Source: UBA6182 sp964479585 (GTDB lineage: Bacteria; Bacillota_I; Bacilli_A; Erysipelotrichales; Erysipelotrichaceae). Taken from it: a stretch of DNA of 35,551 bases. Every line of letters starts with the position of its first letter. Within the stretch, counting starts at the first letter, position 1. The translations under genes were made by a program, and so were the position numbers. The DNA lies in contig CAYZMP010000012.1 in assembly GCA_964479585.1 (NCBI GenBank), positions 1 to 35,551 on the forward strand, written 5' to 3'. Positions 7,731 through 16,350 of this stretch are shown piece by piece. Below the pieces are notes generated by a model. It was not told the DNA's origin. It saw nothing but the letters and a program-made list of their open reading frames with translations, and did not search any database.

Positions 7731-8713
7731 CTTGTTGATAATGTTTCGAGCATGATTCCTGTTCCTTCTGCGACACAACGAAGTGCATTTTCTGCCACAT
7801 AAACAGGTATGTTTAACTCATTCATAATAAGTTCATCAAGCCCTTTAAGTAGTGCTCCACCACCAGTTAACACAATACCTCTAGTTACAATATCCGCAGA
7901 TAATTCTGGAGGTGTTTGTTCTAATACTGTACGACATGCGCGTACAATATCTTGCAAGCTTTCTCGCATTGCTAATTCTGTCTCTTCAGAGTTCATAGTA
8001 ATGGTGTGTGGTAGTCCTGTAACTAAGTCACGTCCACTAACGTCCATGGTGTCTTGTGATGATCCACGCCATGCTGTACCAATACGTTTTTTAATTTCTT
8101 CTGCAGTACGATCACCAATTAATAATTTATATGACTCTTTAACATATTTGATGATGTCTTGATCTAGTTTATCACCAGCAATCTTAAGTGCCGTACTCGT
8201 AACGATTTCACCCAACGACAAAATAGCTACATCAGTGGTTCCACCACCAATATCTAACACCATGTTTCCACTTGGTTTTGAAATATCCAATCCAGCTCCA
8301 ATTGCTGCAACTTTAGGCTCTTCTTCGATATATACTTTTTTAGCACCTGCACGATAAGCCGCATCACGAATCGCATTACGCTCAACTGAAGTAATATTAG
8401 AAGGACAACAGATTAAAATTGTTGGACGTGAAAACATCCCTTTTAATTTTAATTTGCGGATAAAATGCTGTAGCATAATTTCTGTAACTTCAAAGTCAGC
8501 AATAACACCATCTTTTAATGGACGTATTGCCATAATTCTACCAGGTGTTCTACCTAGCATATCCTTTGCGTCTTGACCTACAGATAAAGTCTTTTTTGTT
8601 TCGGCATCCAATGCAACAACAGCTGGCTCATTTAAAACTACGCCTTCGTCTTTAACATAGATAAGTACATTTGCTGTACCTAAGTCAATACCTACTGATT
8701 TTGAAAACCACAT
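7724..8713 (-). CDS. mreB: Rod-shape protein MreB/Mbl
   Basis: Actin-like protein that forms membrane-associated filaments guiding lateral wall synthesis. The 329-aa form from ATG 8713 starts MWFSKSVGIDLGTANVLIYV. It carries the phosphate-1 motif DLGTAN (10-15), the phosphate-2 region DIGGGTTD and the adenosine motif GGGALLKGLD. The hydrophobic MWF start fits membrane contact. An in-frame ATG 30 nt upstream (8743) is rejected, because it lies at the expected transcription start of the 8748-8753 promoter and has no ribosome-binding site. The chosen ATG has AAAGGA 9 nt upstream. From memory the sequence resembles B. subtilis Mbl at least as closely as MreB. It sits alone after the atp-DUF1146 unit. 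Confidence 0.95.
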   Translation of the reverse strand: MWFSKSVGIDLGTANVLIYVKDEGVVLNEPAVVALDAETKKTLSVGQDAKDMLGRTPGRIMAIRPLKDGVIADFEVTEIMLQHFIRKLKLKGMFSRPTILICCPSNITSVERNAIRDAAYRAGAKKVYIEEEPKVAAIGAGLDISKPSGNMVLDIGGGTTDVAILSLGEIVTSTALKIAGDKLDQDIIKYVKESYKLLIGDRTAEEIKKRIGTAWRGSSQDTMDVSGRDLVTGLPHTITMNSEETELAMRESLQDIVRACRTVLEQTPPELSADIVTRGIVLTGGGALLKGLDELIMNELNIPVYVAENALRCVAEGTGIMLETLSTRR

Positions 8714-8747
8714 AATGTCACGTCCTTTTTCTTTTAAAAGCATTTGT

Positions 8748-8753
8748 ATTATA
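8748..8753 (-). promoter_or_regulatory. Extended -10 promoter of mreB
   Basis: TATAAT on the minus strand is preceded by TGT, giving an extended -10 (TGnTATAAT). A weak -35 (TAGGCA, 4 of 6) lies 17 nt upstream. Transcription would start near 8741, which places the real translation start at 8713. Confidence 0.65.
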
Positions 8754-8773
8754 ACACAAACAATTTTATGTGC

Positions 8774-8974
8774 CTATGGAATTGTATTCCACATAATATG
8801 TATAAGAAATTGAGCTACACCATAACCTAAGACCATGGCTAAAACAAGATATAATGTTTGTGCTTGCCACACTTTGTTTTTCTTTAAAAACCGATTAAAA
8901 TCAATACTACTTAATCCGATCATAGCAATCGCAAAACTAATAAAATGGATACTTATTCGAACAATTGGATTCAT
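8774..8974 (-). CDS. DUF1146 family small membrane protein
   Basis: A 66-aa protein with two hydrophobic segments (about 8-25 and 41-60) separated by a short basic loop (NRFLKKNKVWQ). It matches the pattern of DUF1146 (YwzB-like) proteins, which in many Bacilli sit just downstream of atpC, as here. The ATG has AAGGAG 8 nt upstream, and the atpC stop is 13 nt away, so it is co-transcribed with the ATP synthase. The function is not established. A role linked to the synthase or to the cell envelope is only suggested by position. Confidence 0.8.
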   Translation of the reverse strand: MNPIVRISIHFISFAIAMIGLSSIDFNRFLKKNKVWQAQTLYLVLAMVLGYGVAQFLIHIMWNTIP

Positions 8975-8986
8975 ACTATCAACTCC

Positions 8987-9373
8987 TTATGAAGCTGCCT
9001 TTATTCGATTAATCGCTTTTTTAAGTGCTACTTCAGCACGTTTAACATCGACACCTTCTCTTTTAGAAATATATTGTTCAGCTCTTTCTTTTGCTTGTTG
9101 AGCTCGTTTTACATCAATTTCATCACTACGTTCTATTGCATCCGCTAAAATTGTCGCCAAATTGTTTTGAAAATACAATGTCCCACCTGCAATGGCATAA
9201 GAGTGTCGTCCATCGCTTTCTTGTGTAGTCATTGTAGAAATAGTTAAAATAGCAACAATCGGCATATGATTTTTTAAGATACCTAATTGTCCTTCGGTTG
9301 TTTCAACATTCAATATTTCTGTTTCAAAAACTTTATACAACCCATTTGGTGTAACAACTCTAACTTTAAACAT
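8987..9373 (-). CDS. atpC: ATP synthase epsilon subunit
   Basis: Central-stalk subunit of F1 that couples rotation and can inhibit ATP hydrolysis. At 128 aa it has the N-terminal beta-sandwich (VVTPNGLYKVFETE, then GQLGILKNHMPIVA at about 32-45). A C-terminal two-helix domain follows, rich in Lys/Arg/Ala (ERAEQYISKREGVDVKRAE). The C-terminal helices are present, so an inhibitory function is structurally possible. The ATG lies 2 nt after the atpD TAG, with only a weak GAGAG ribosome site, implying translational coupling. It is the last ATP synthase subunit gene of the operon. Confidence 0.95.
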   Translation of the reverse strand: MFKVRVVTPNGLYKVFETEILNVETTEGQLGILKNHMPIVAILTISTMTTQESDGRHSYAIAGGTLYFQNNLATILADAIERSDEIDVKRAQQAKERAEQYISKREGVDVKRAEVALKKAINRIKAAS

Positions 9374-9375
9374 AA

Positions 9376-10773
9376 CTATTCACTCTCTTTAGCTTTTTTA
9401 ATAACTTCATCAATATTACCGCAATACATAAATGAATTCTCAGGTAAGTCATCCACTTTCCCACTTAAGATTTCTTTAAAACTTGCAATCGTGTCGCTTA
9501 ATGGCACAAATATTCCTGGATTACCAGTGAATTGTTCTGCAACATGGAAAGGTTGGGATAAAAAGTTACGAACTCGACGCGCACGATTAACAATCAATTT
9601 ATCTTCATCGGATAATTCATCCATACCTAATATCGCAATAATATCTTGTAGTTCTTTGTATCGTTGTAATAATTGTTGAACACCTCTAGCAACTTCATAG
9701 TGCTCATCTCCAACTACAAGAGGATCTAGCATACGACTTGTTGAATCAAGAGGATCTACTGCAGGATAAATACCTAGAGCTGCAATGGAACGATCAAGTA
9801 CCGTTTTTGCATCAAGGTGTGTAAATGCAGTCGCAGGTGCAGGGTCCGTCAAATCATCTGCTGGAACATAAATTGCTTGAACAGATGTAATTGAACCTTC
9901 TTTGGTTGAAGTAATACGCTCTTGTAGCTGACCCATTTCAGTTGCTAATGTTGGTTGATATCCAACAGCAGATGGCATACGTCCAAGTAGGGCGGAAACT
10001 TCAGAACCAGCCTGAGTAAATCTAAAGATATTATCAATAAACAACAACACATCTTGATGATCAACATCACGATAATGTTCTGCCATGGTTAATCCCGATA
10101 AAGCAACACGCATTCTAGCACCTGGAGATTCATTCATTTGTCCATACACTAATACCGTTTTATCTAAAACATTGGCATCTTTCATTTCATGGTACAAATC
10201 ATTACCTTCACGAGTACGTTCTCCAACCCCCGCTACAACAGATAAACCACCATGCTCTTTTGCAATGTTATGAATTAACTCTTGCATGACAACAGTTTTA
10301 CCAACACCAGCACCACCAAAAAGTCCAACTTTACCACCTTTTGCATACGGGCATAATAAATCGACTACTTTAATTCCTGTCTCCAATATTTCGGATGTTG
10401 TTTGCTGTTCTTTAAATGTTGGAGCTAAACGATGAATCGGATCACGTTTAACACTTGGATCAATATCTTCTTTTTCATCAATAGGTTCCCCTAACACATT
10501 AAACATACGACCTAATACTTCTTTACCTACTGGAACACTAATTGGAGCATTGGTATCAAACGCATCTAATCCACGAGTTAGCCCATCGGTTGAACCCATC
10601 GATATGCATCGAACCACATCATCTCCAACATGTTGTGCAACTTCGACCACAAGTCGTTTGTCATTGAAGAAAATTTCGATAGCATTGTTAAGTGCCGGTA
10701 ACTCTTGCTCATTAAAACGTATGTCTACAACCGGTCCAATAATTTGAATAAGTTTTCCTACTTTTTGTTTCAT
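9376..10773 (-). CDS. atpD: ATP synthase beta subunit
   Basis: Catalytic F1 subunit. The 465-aa length is standard. Walker A is GGAGVGKT (153-160). The catalytic glutamate lies in GVGERTREG near 184, and Walker B is in DVLLFIDNIFRF near 240. The DELSDEDK element near 390-397 corresponds to the DELSEED loop that contacts gamma. The N-terminal crown with GPVVDIRF is complete. The ATG has AAAGGG 6 nt upstream and follows the atpG TAG by 12 nt. No mutated catalytic position was seen. Confidence 0.98.
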   Translation of the reverse strand: MKQKVGKLIQIIGPVVDIRFNEQELPALNNAIEIFFNDKRLVVEVAQHVGDDVVRCISMGSTDGLTRGLDAFDTNAPISVPVGKEVLGRMFNVLGEPIDEKEDIDPSVKRDPIHRLAPTFKEQQTTSEILETGIKVVDLLCPYAKGGKVGLFGGAGVGKTVVMQELIHNIAKEHGGLSVVAGVGERTREGNDLYHEMKDANVLDKTVLVYGQMNESPGARMRVALSGLTMAEHYRDVDHQDVLLFIDNIFRFTQAGSEVSALLGRMPSAVGYQPTLATEMGQLQERITSTKEGSITSVQAIYVPADDLTDPAPATAFTHLDAKTVLDRSIAALGIYPAVDPLDSTSRMLDPLVVGDEHYEVARGVQQLLQRYKELQDIIAILGMDELSDEDKLIVNRARRVRNFLSQPFHVAEQFTGNPGIFVPLSDTIASFKEILSGKVDDLPENSFMYCGNIDEVIKKAKESE

Positions 10774-10785
10774 AATATACCCTTT

Positions 10786-11625
10786 CTACAATGCATCTGC
10801 ACCAGCAATAATTTCAGATAATTCTTGTGTTATTGCGGCTTGTCTTGACTGATTATATTTCAATGTAAGTTCTTCAACGATTTCTTCAGCATTGTCTGTT
10901 GCATTTTCCATCGCAATTCGACGGGAAGCTTGTTCACTTGTTTTTGATTCTAAATACAATCGATACACCATGGATGTTATCGTCATCGGTATTAATCGAT
11001 CCAATATTGTTTGTGCATCTGGTTCAAAAATAGTTTCTGCAGACAACACATCTTTTTGATTGTCTGAGGATGTAAATGGTAATAACTGTTTCGTTTCTGG
11101 TTCAAAACTCACCGAGTTATTAAACTTTGTATAAAATACACGAATCGAAGTAATTTCGTTGTTTCGATATTTTTCAATTATTTCCACCATGGCATCACTT
11201 ATTGTTTTAAATGTTAATTCATCACTATGCATTGGTTGGTTTTCAACAGTAAATTCACGATACTTAAACCAACTATATCCTTTAGCACCAACGACAACAT
11301 AGGTTCCTCTAACATCTTGATTTTTAAAATGTTTTAGAACATTGGCATTGTATGCACCACATAAACCCAAATCAGAAGTAAACACAATAATTAGTGGATG
11401 TGTATCTTCCTTTTTTTGCGTCCATAAAACATCTCGATCTTCGGTATTTGCCAATATTTGGTTACATACCTTTTCAAGAGTATTACTATATTCTTTGTTT
11501 TTCTCTAGAATTTGTTTCTGCTTTTGAAACTTACTAACGGCAATCATTTCCATGGCTTGCGTTATTTTTTTAGTTGCTTCTACAGAACGAATTCTACGTT
11601 TTATCGCTTGCTTACCTGCAGGCAT
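10786..11625 (-). CDS. atpG: ATP synthase gamma subunit
   Basis: Rotor shaft of F1. The 279-aa protein has the typical N-terminal helix (KRRIRSVEATKKITQAMEMIA, with KITQAM at about 20-25) and the matching C-terminal helix (MENATDNAEEIVEELTLKYNQSRQAAITQELSEI, with RQAAIT and ELSEI strongly conserved). A Rossmann-like middle contains FTSDLGLCGAYN near 86. The ATG at 11625 is 3 nt after the atpA TAA, within the coupled F1 gene set. Confidence 0.97.
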   Translation of the reverse strand: MPAGKQAIKRRIRSVEATKKITQAMEMIAVSKFQKQKQILEKNKEYSNTLEKVCNQILANTEDRDVLWTQKKEDTHPLIIVFTSDLGLCGAYNANVLKHFKNQDVRGTYVVVGAKGYSWFKYREFTVENQPMHSDELTFKTISDAMVEIIEKYRNNEITSIRVFYTKFNNSVSFEPETKQLLPFTSSDNQKDVLSAETIFEPDAQTILDRLIPMTITSMVYRLYLESKTSEQASRRIAMENATDNAEEIVEELTLKYNQSRQAAITQELSEIIAGADAL

Positions 11626-11628
11626 TGA

Positions 11629-13152
11629 TTAGCTTTTCCCTTTCATTTGCTTAAACAAATCCACAAACTCTGCACATGCTTCATACATTTTTGTATGTAA
11701 ATCATCAGAAATGGCTTTTTTAGTTGCTAGTTCTTCCACTATTTCTGGGTTTTCATCTTTAAAGTGGCGATGCAATAGCGTTTCAAACTCTTGAACTTCT
11801 TCCACATCGACTGCTTCTAAAAACTTATTTTTTGCACAGAATAAAGAAATTACGGTGTATTCTAACGTCATTGGTGAATATTGTTTTTGTTTTAATAGTT
11901 CAGTTAATCGTGCCCCATGATCAATGATACGTTTTGTAGACGCATCTAAATCAGAACCAAATTGTGCAAATCCAAGAAGTTCACGATATTGAGCTAATTC
12001 TAACTTTAATGACCCAGATACTTGCTTCATAGCTTTTGCTTGTGCTGCAGAACCTACTCTAGATACACTTAATCCGCTATCTACTGCAGGTCGAACACCA
12101 GAGTTAAACAATTCTGTTTGTAAAAACAATTGTCCATCTGTAATGGAAATAACATTAGTAGGAATGTACGCACTAATATCTCCAGCTAACGTTTCAATAA
12201 TGGGTAAAGCAGTTAATGAACCACCACCATAATTCTCATTTAAACGGGCAGCTCTTTCTAACAAACGAGAGTGTAAGTAAAAAACATCTCCAGGATAAGC
12301 TTCACGTCCTGGTGGGCGACGCAACAATAACGACATGGTACGATAAGCAACAGCATGTTTTGATAAATCGTCATACACAATCAAAACGTCCTTACCTTGT
12401 TCCATCCATTCTTCTCCAATAGCACATCCTGCATATGGTGCAATGTATTGTAATGGTGCCATTTCTGATGCAGTAGCACTCACAATTGTTGTGTATTCCA
12501 TGGCACCGTGTTGTTTTAATTTCTCTACTATTTGAGCAACTGTCGACGCTTTTTGTCCTATCGCAACATATATACAATACATATTTTGACCTTTTTGGTT
12601 CAAAATAGTATCAATCGCGATTGCTGTTTTTCCTGTTTGACGATCTCCAATAATTAACTCACGTTGACCACGACCAATTGGAATCATGGAGTCAATTATT
12701 TTAAGTCCTGTTTGAACTGGTTGATTGACTGATTTTCGTGTCATAACTCCTGGTGCAACTCGTTCTACTGGACGAGTTTTATCACTTACGATTTCACCCA
12801 ATCCATCAATTGGATACCCCAAAGCATTAACAACACGACCAAGCAATGCATCACCAACATTTACTTCGACAATTTTACCTGTACGTTTAACTTCATCGCC
12901 TTCTTTGATTAAAGCATCAGATCCAATTAATACCGCACCAACATGATCTTCTTCTAAGTTTAATACCATTCCTACAACATCGTTTGGAAATAGTAATAAT
13001 TCTCCCGCCATTGCGTTGTTTAAACCGTGTAAAAGTGCAATACCATCACCTACACTTAACACATAGCCAACATCGTCGACTTGAAGTTCATTTTGATAAT
13101 TTTTTATTTGATCTTTAATTAAAGAACTAATTTCTTCCGGTCTTAACTGCAT
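11629..13152 (-). CDS. atpA: ATP synthase alpha subunit
   Basis: Non-catalytic nucleotide-binding F1 subunit. The 507-aa length is standard. The P-loop is GDRQTGKT (169-176), and the arginine finger is in SGLSVSRVGSAAQ near 366. An N-terminal crown with GDGIALLHGL and a C-terminal helical domain are complete. The ATG at 13152 follows AGGTG, with the atpH TGA 4 nt before it. Nothing unusual was seen. Confidence 0.98.
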   Translation of the reverse strand: MQLRPEEISSLIKDQIKNYQNELQVDDVGYVLSVGDGIALLHGLNNAMAGELLLFPNDVVGMVLNLEEDHVGAVLIGSDALIKEGDEVKRTGKIVEVNVGDALLGRVVNALGYPIDGLGEIVSDKTRPVERVAPGVMTRKSVNQPVQTGLKIIDSMIPIGRGQRELIIGDRQTGKTAIAIDTILNQKGQNMYCIYVAIGQKASTVAQIVEKLKQHGAMEYTTIVSATASEMAPLQYIAPYAGCAIGEEWMEQGKDVLIVYDDLSKHAVAYRTMSLLLRRPPGREAYPGDVFYLHSRLLERAARLNENYGGGSLTALPIIETLAGDISAYIPTNVISITDGQLFLQTELFNSGVRPAVDSGLSVSRVGSAAQAKAMKQVSGSLKLELAQYRELLGFAQFGSDLDASTKRIIDHGARLTELLKQKQYSPMTLEYTVISLFCAKNKFLEAVDVEEVQEFETLLHRHFKDENPEIVEELATKKAISDDLHTKMYEACAEFVDLFKQMKGKS

Positions 13153-13156
13153 ATGA

Positions 13157-13693
13157 TCACCTGCTCTCCTTTAGTAATTGGGCTTTTAATTGACTCATCT
13201 GTGCTTGGTATGATGCATCAATGACTGTATCATTCACAACTACTTTAACTCCTGCAATTAAATGAGGGTTAAGATAGTTTTTAAGTTTAACTGTACTGTT
13301 TAACTTCTTTGAAACTGCATCTTCTATTTCTTTATGTTCTTGTTCACTTAGTTTTCGAATGGAATAAACATAACCTTCTTGAATATTGTAATGTTTATTA
13401 CATAATGAATGAAATTGATCGGCAATGGCTTTAATAAATGAAACCCGCTTTTTATCAATTAATATCATTAAAAACGATATCATGTGTTGATCAACTTGAT
13501 CTTGCATGATTGTTGATAACATTTCTTTTTTCTTTAGCTTGTCTACTTTTATCGAAGTGAAAAACTGAAAAACAGTGTCATCATGAAACACTTCTTTAAT
13601 CCATGCTAATTGTTGTTGGTAACGATCAATTTGATCTTCTTCCACTGCAAGCTCAAAAAGCGCCACCGCATAACGGTTAGCTATTTTACTCAT
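13157..13693 (-). CDS. atpH: ATP synthase delta subunit
   Basis: Peripheral-stalk subunit that joins F1 to the b subunits (OSCP-type). The 178-aa length is normal. The N-terminal helical bundle starts IANRYAVALFELAVEE (about 3-18), and the C-terminal part has VKVVVNDTVIDASYQAQMSQLKAQL, both typical of the family. The start overlaps the atpF stop as ATGA. The gene ends with TGA, one of the stops showing that UGA is not reassigned here. Confidence 0.95.
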   Translation of the reverse strand: MSKIANRYAVALFELAVEEDQIDRYQQQLAWIKEVFHDDTVFQFFTSIKVDKLKKKEMLSTIMQDQVDQHMISFLMILIDKKRVSFIKAIADQFHSLCNKHYNIQEGYVYSIRKLSEQEHKEIEDAVSKKLNSTVKLKNYLNPHLIAGVKVVVNDTVIDASYQAQMSQLKAQLLKESR

Positions 13694-14199
13694 GACTTAT
13701 CGACATCCTTTAAGAATGTTTGAATAACATCACGATCAAATGTCTCGTCAATTTTATCATGCATCAAACGCTCACTAACTAACATCGCAACATCAACTAT
13801 TTCTTTTCTAATATTGCTTTGAAGTTCTCTGCGTTGTAGCTCAATTTGACTATTAGCTTGTTCAATCTTTAATTTAGCTTGATTTTGTGCATCACTAAGC
13901 AACTGACTCTTTATTTTCTTCGCTTCATTTTCAGAACGTTCAATAATTCGTTGTGCTTTTTCTGACGCATCTTGTAGCTGTTGTTTTGCTTGTTCTTGTT
14001 TTTCTAATGCTTCTTCTTTTGCTTGATAAGCATCATCCAAAGCTTGTTGAGCTACATCGGCTCGTTTTTGAAGAAAATCACTCACAGGCGCCCATAAATA
14101 CTTTTTAAAGACCAACAACAATATGCCAGTAGCCATAAGTTGTGCAAGCATCGTGATGGGATCAGGCATCAAACTCCCTAAAATATCAATATCAAACAT
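13690..14199 (-). CDS. atpF: ATP synthase b subunit
   Basis: Peripheral-stalk dimer subunit of Fo. There is one N-terminal membrane span (about 12-33, MLAQLMATGILLLVFKKYLW), followed by a long charged Ala/Gln/Glu-rich coiled coil and a delta-binding C-terminus. The frame is open back to a GTG at 14208, but the AGGAGG sequence (14208-14213) is 8 nt before the ATG at 14199. That ATG is therefore taken as the start, giving 169 aa. The start MFDIDILGSLMPDP precedes the membrane helix. The ATGA overlap with atpH indicates coupling. Confidence 0.95.
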   Translation of the reverse strand: MFDIDILGSLMPDPITMLAQLMATGILLLVFKKYLWAPVSDFLQKRADVAQQALDDAYQAKEEALEKQEQAKQQLQDASEKAQRIIERSENEAKKIKSQLLSDAQNQAKLKIEQANSQIELQRRELQSNIRKEIVDVAMLVSERLMHDKIDETFDRDVIQTFLKDVDKS

Positions 14200-14222
14200 G
14201 TCCATCACCTCCTGTTATTAAT

Positions 14223-14453
14223 CTAGAGTACAAAAATAATTACAAAGGCGATTAACATACCATAAATCGCTGCTGTTTCCGCAATCGCAGCACCTAAAAT
14301 TAGCATTGAACGAATTTTACCTTCTGCTTCTGGGTTTCTACCTACAGCTTCTACTGCTTTACCTGCAGCGTAACCTTGACCAAATCCAGTCATCATACCT
14401 GCTAACATTGCAATACCTGCACCAATTGCAATCAATCCTTGTCCTACATCCAT
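14223..14453 (-). CDS. atpE: ATP synthase c subunit, with sodium-type residues
   Basis: Rotor-ring proteolipid of Fo. The 76 aa form a two-helix hairpin: helix 1 about 5-30 with GFGQGYAAGKAVEAVGRNPEA, a polar loop, and helix 2 about 48-75 with the ion-carrying glutamate E59. Q26 (GQG), E59, T60 and Y64 correspond to Q32, E65, S66 and Y70 of the sodium-binding Ilyobacter tartaricus ring. The position matching its water-binding T67 is Ala61. Bacillus proton-type rings lack the Gln and the hydroxyl after the Glu. I infer sodium, or dual, specificity. A good AAGGAG lies upstream, consistent with the high copy number needed for this subunit. Confidence 0.96.
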   Translation of the reverse strand: MDVGQGLIAIGAGIAMLAGMMTGFGQGYAAGKAVEAVGRNPEAEGKIRSMLILGAAIAETAAIYGMLIAFVIIFVL

Positions 14454-14475
14454 AATCTATCTCCTTTTCTTTCTT

Positions 14476-15171
14476 TTATTGTGCAAACTCATTGCCAATA
14501 AACACTGTTGTTAATGAAATAAAAATAAACATTTGTATTGCGCCAACAAACAAATCAAAGTAGAAATGTAAAAATGGTGCAATAAATGGTCCAATAAAGT
14601 TTATATTACCAATAATAGGAAAGAAACCTGATAAATAGGCTGTAAATCCATACACTAATAATAAAATAATAGAACCACTTGTAATATTTCCAAATAAACG
14701 CACCGACATAGATATCGCTGGTGCAATTTTACTAAAGAAATTCATAATAAAGAACACTGGGTGAGGATCAAAAAAACTTTTGATATACCCTAAAACCCCA
14801 ACGGATTTAATACTTGCACGTTGAATAAGTACAAATGTAATTAAAGCGAGTGTTAATGTTACACTGTAATTTTTTGTAGGTTGACTCAACCCAACTAATC
14901 CAGAAAAGTTACTCACTAACAAATACAACGTTAATACCGCAATATATGGCGCATAATTAGGTGCACTTTTATGATTGATATTCTCTTTCGTGAGCTTTGA
15001 TAACATTTCCACAATCATCGTTGCAAATAAAACAATTCCTTTTGGTTTTTCTAAAGGATCAGCGTGTTTAATCTTGTAATTGACTACTAAAGCAAACACA
15101 ATTAAAAGTAAGGTTACAATTACAATTGATATTACTTCAGCTTGAATTTGAATTGTAATATTACCAATCAT
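14476..15171 (-). CDS. atpB: ATP synthase a subunit
   Basis: Stator channel subunit of Fo. The 231 aa contain five or six hydrophobic helices. The essential arginine is R158 in ISMSVRLFGNI. The second signature region, near FYFDLFVGAIQMFIFISLTTVF at the C-terminus, is also intact. The ATG overlaps the stop of atpI as ATGA and has AAGGAGG 9 nt upstream. Confidence 0.96.
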   Translation of the reverse strand: MIGNITIQIQAEVISIVIVTLLLIVFALVVNYKIKHADPLEKPKGIVLFATMIVEMLSKLTKENINHKSAPNYAPYIAVLTLYLLVSNFSGLVGLSQPTKNYSVTLTLALITFVLIQRASIKSVGVLGYIKSFFDPHPVFFIMNFFSKIAPAISMSVRLFGNITSGSIILLLVYGFTAYLSGFFPIIGNINFIGPFIAPFLHFYFDLFVGAIQMFIFISLTTVFIGNEFAQ

Positions 15172-15539
15172 TTCTTTGATCCTCCTTTTTTGTAAAAAAC
15201 AATTTCTACAAAGTATATGACTAATTTTAACATAATAAGACCAAGAGCAACCATGTATATACTAACAAAACTAGGTAAAAATACACTTAGTAAAAACGCT
15301 AAAATCATCAAACCATAGTTTACCACAGCGTACACAATAAAGGAAGAGACAACAAACCTACCTTCAAAAAATAAGTTATCCACATAATTGGCTGTAAAGT
15401 AGTAATTAATTTGTCCTACGACTAAACCAACTAGCAAACCTAAGCCATATTTTATATGTATAAAACTTAACACGAAGGCTAAAGCCAAACCAACATATAG
15501 TGTTTTTCTACTCATTGCTTTTGTGTATTCTTGTTTCAT
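15168..15539 (-). CDS. atpI: AtpI-like ATP synthase assembly protein
   Basis: A membrane protein of 123 aa from the preferred ATG at 15539, with four predicted hydrophobic spans separated by short loops. The segment YGLGLLVGLVVGQINYYF resembles AtpI, which in other bacteria helps c-ring assembly or Mg2+ uptake. The frame is open to an ATG at 15557 that lies well inside atpZ and has no ribosome site. The inner ATG overlaps the atpZ stop as ATGA, matching the coupling seen at every junction here. Sequence conservation is low, so the name rests on position, size and topology. Confidence 0.75.
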   Translation of the reverse strand: MKQEYTKAMSRKTLYVGLALAFVLSFIHIKYGLGLLVGLVVGQINYYFTANYVDNLFFEGRFVVSSFIVYAVVNYGLMILAFLLSVFLPSFVSIYMVALGLIMLKLVIYFVEIVFYKKGGSKK

Positions 15540-15721
15540 TCTTTTGTCCACTTCCATAAATAATAAAAAGCATTAATAACACCAAACAAAGAACCGACAA
15601 CAATAAAAATTGGTTGTGTTTGTAACTTAGTGTCCACATAATAGCCAAGCCAGGAAAATCCTCCAACACTTAGGGCAATAACAAAACCAAGTCCTAATGC
15701 TTTTAATATTGCGTTTTTCAT
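15536..15721 (-). CDS. atpZ: AtpZ-like small membrane protein
   Basis: A 61-aa protein with two hydrophobic helices (about 8-28 and 36-55) joined by GYYVDTKLQTQP. This arrangement is characteristic of the AtpZ/AtpI family found at the head of many atp operons and implicated with AtpI in ion supply or c-ring assembly. It starts at an ATG overlapping the last base of the upp stop (TAATG) and has only a weak Shine-Dalgarno sequence, so it is probably translated by re-initiation. It stands at the head of the atp gene set without a promoter of its own. Confidence 0.75.
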   Translation of the reverse strand: MKNAILKALGLGFVIALSVGGFSWLGYYVDTKLQTQPIFIVVGSLFGVINAFYYLWKWTKE

Positions 15722-16341
15722 TATTTTGTTCCGAAAATTCGATCTCCTGCATCACCTAAACCAGGTACGATATAACCAACATCATTTAATTTCTCATCAA
15801 GTGCTGCTAAGTAAATATCCACATCAGGATGGTCTTCTTCTACACGTTTTACCCCTTCAGGAGCACCAACGAGACACACTAGTTTAATCGATTTGCAATC
15901 ATGTTTTTTAAGTAATGAAATTGTTGCACTTGCAGAGCCACCAGTTGCCAGCATTGGATCTAATACCATAACGACAGATTCTTTCATGTTAATCGGAAAT
16001 TTTGCGTAATATTCATGTGGTTGAAGTGTTTCTTCATTTCTATACAATCCCACATGACCAACTTTAGCAGTTGGAATTAAATCTAATATGCCATCTACCA
16101 TACCTAAACCTGCTCTTAAAATAGGAATGAGTACCACGCTTTTTTCTAACTCATACGTATCACATTCTCCAACCGGAGTGTGTATTGTTACTGGAGCTAA
16201 TGGTAAATCTCTTGATATTTCATAAGCCATTAAACCTGCAACTTCATCTAAATTTTGACGAAAGTCTTTTGTACCTGTTTCTTTGTTTCTCATTTGAGTA
16301 AGCTTGTGTGTAATTAATGGGTGATTTAATACGTGTAACAT
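15721..16341 (-). CDS. upp: Uracil phosphoribosyltransferase
   Basis: Salvages uracil with PRPP to UMP. At 206 aa it is close to the usual 209. The PRPP-binding segment VLDPMLATGGS is near 127-137, and the uracil-binding C-terminus GYIVPGLGDAGDR is at about 188-200. RNKETGTKDFR in the N-terminal region is also a family hallmark. The start has AAGGAG 6 nt upstream, just after the glyA stop. The glyA-upp-atp order is that of B. subtilis. Confidence 0.97.
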   Translation of the reverse strand: MLHVLNHPLITHKLTQMRNKETGTKDFRQNLDEVAGLMAYEISRDLPLAPVTIHTPVGECDTYELEKSVVLIPILRAGLGMVDGILDLIPTAKVGHVGLYRNEETLQPHEYYAKFPINMKESVVMVLDPMLATGGSASATISLLKKHDCKSIKLVCLVGAPEGVKRVEEDHPDVDIYLAALDEKLNDVGYIVPGLGDAGDRIFGTK

Positions 16342-16350
16342 AGTTTCTCC

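Noticed and set aside
12392..12577. Minus-strand 61-codon frame within atpA
   Set aside because: It is an out-of-frame shadow inside the conserved catalytic part of atpA, with an implausible Cys-rich composition and no ribosome site.
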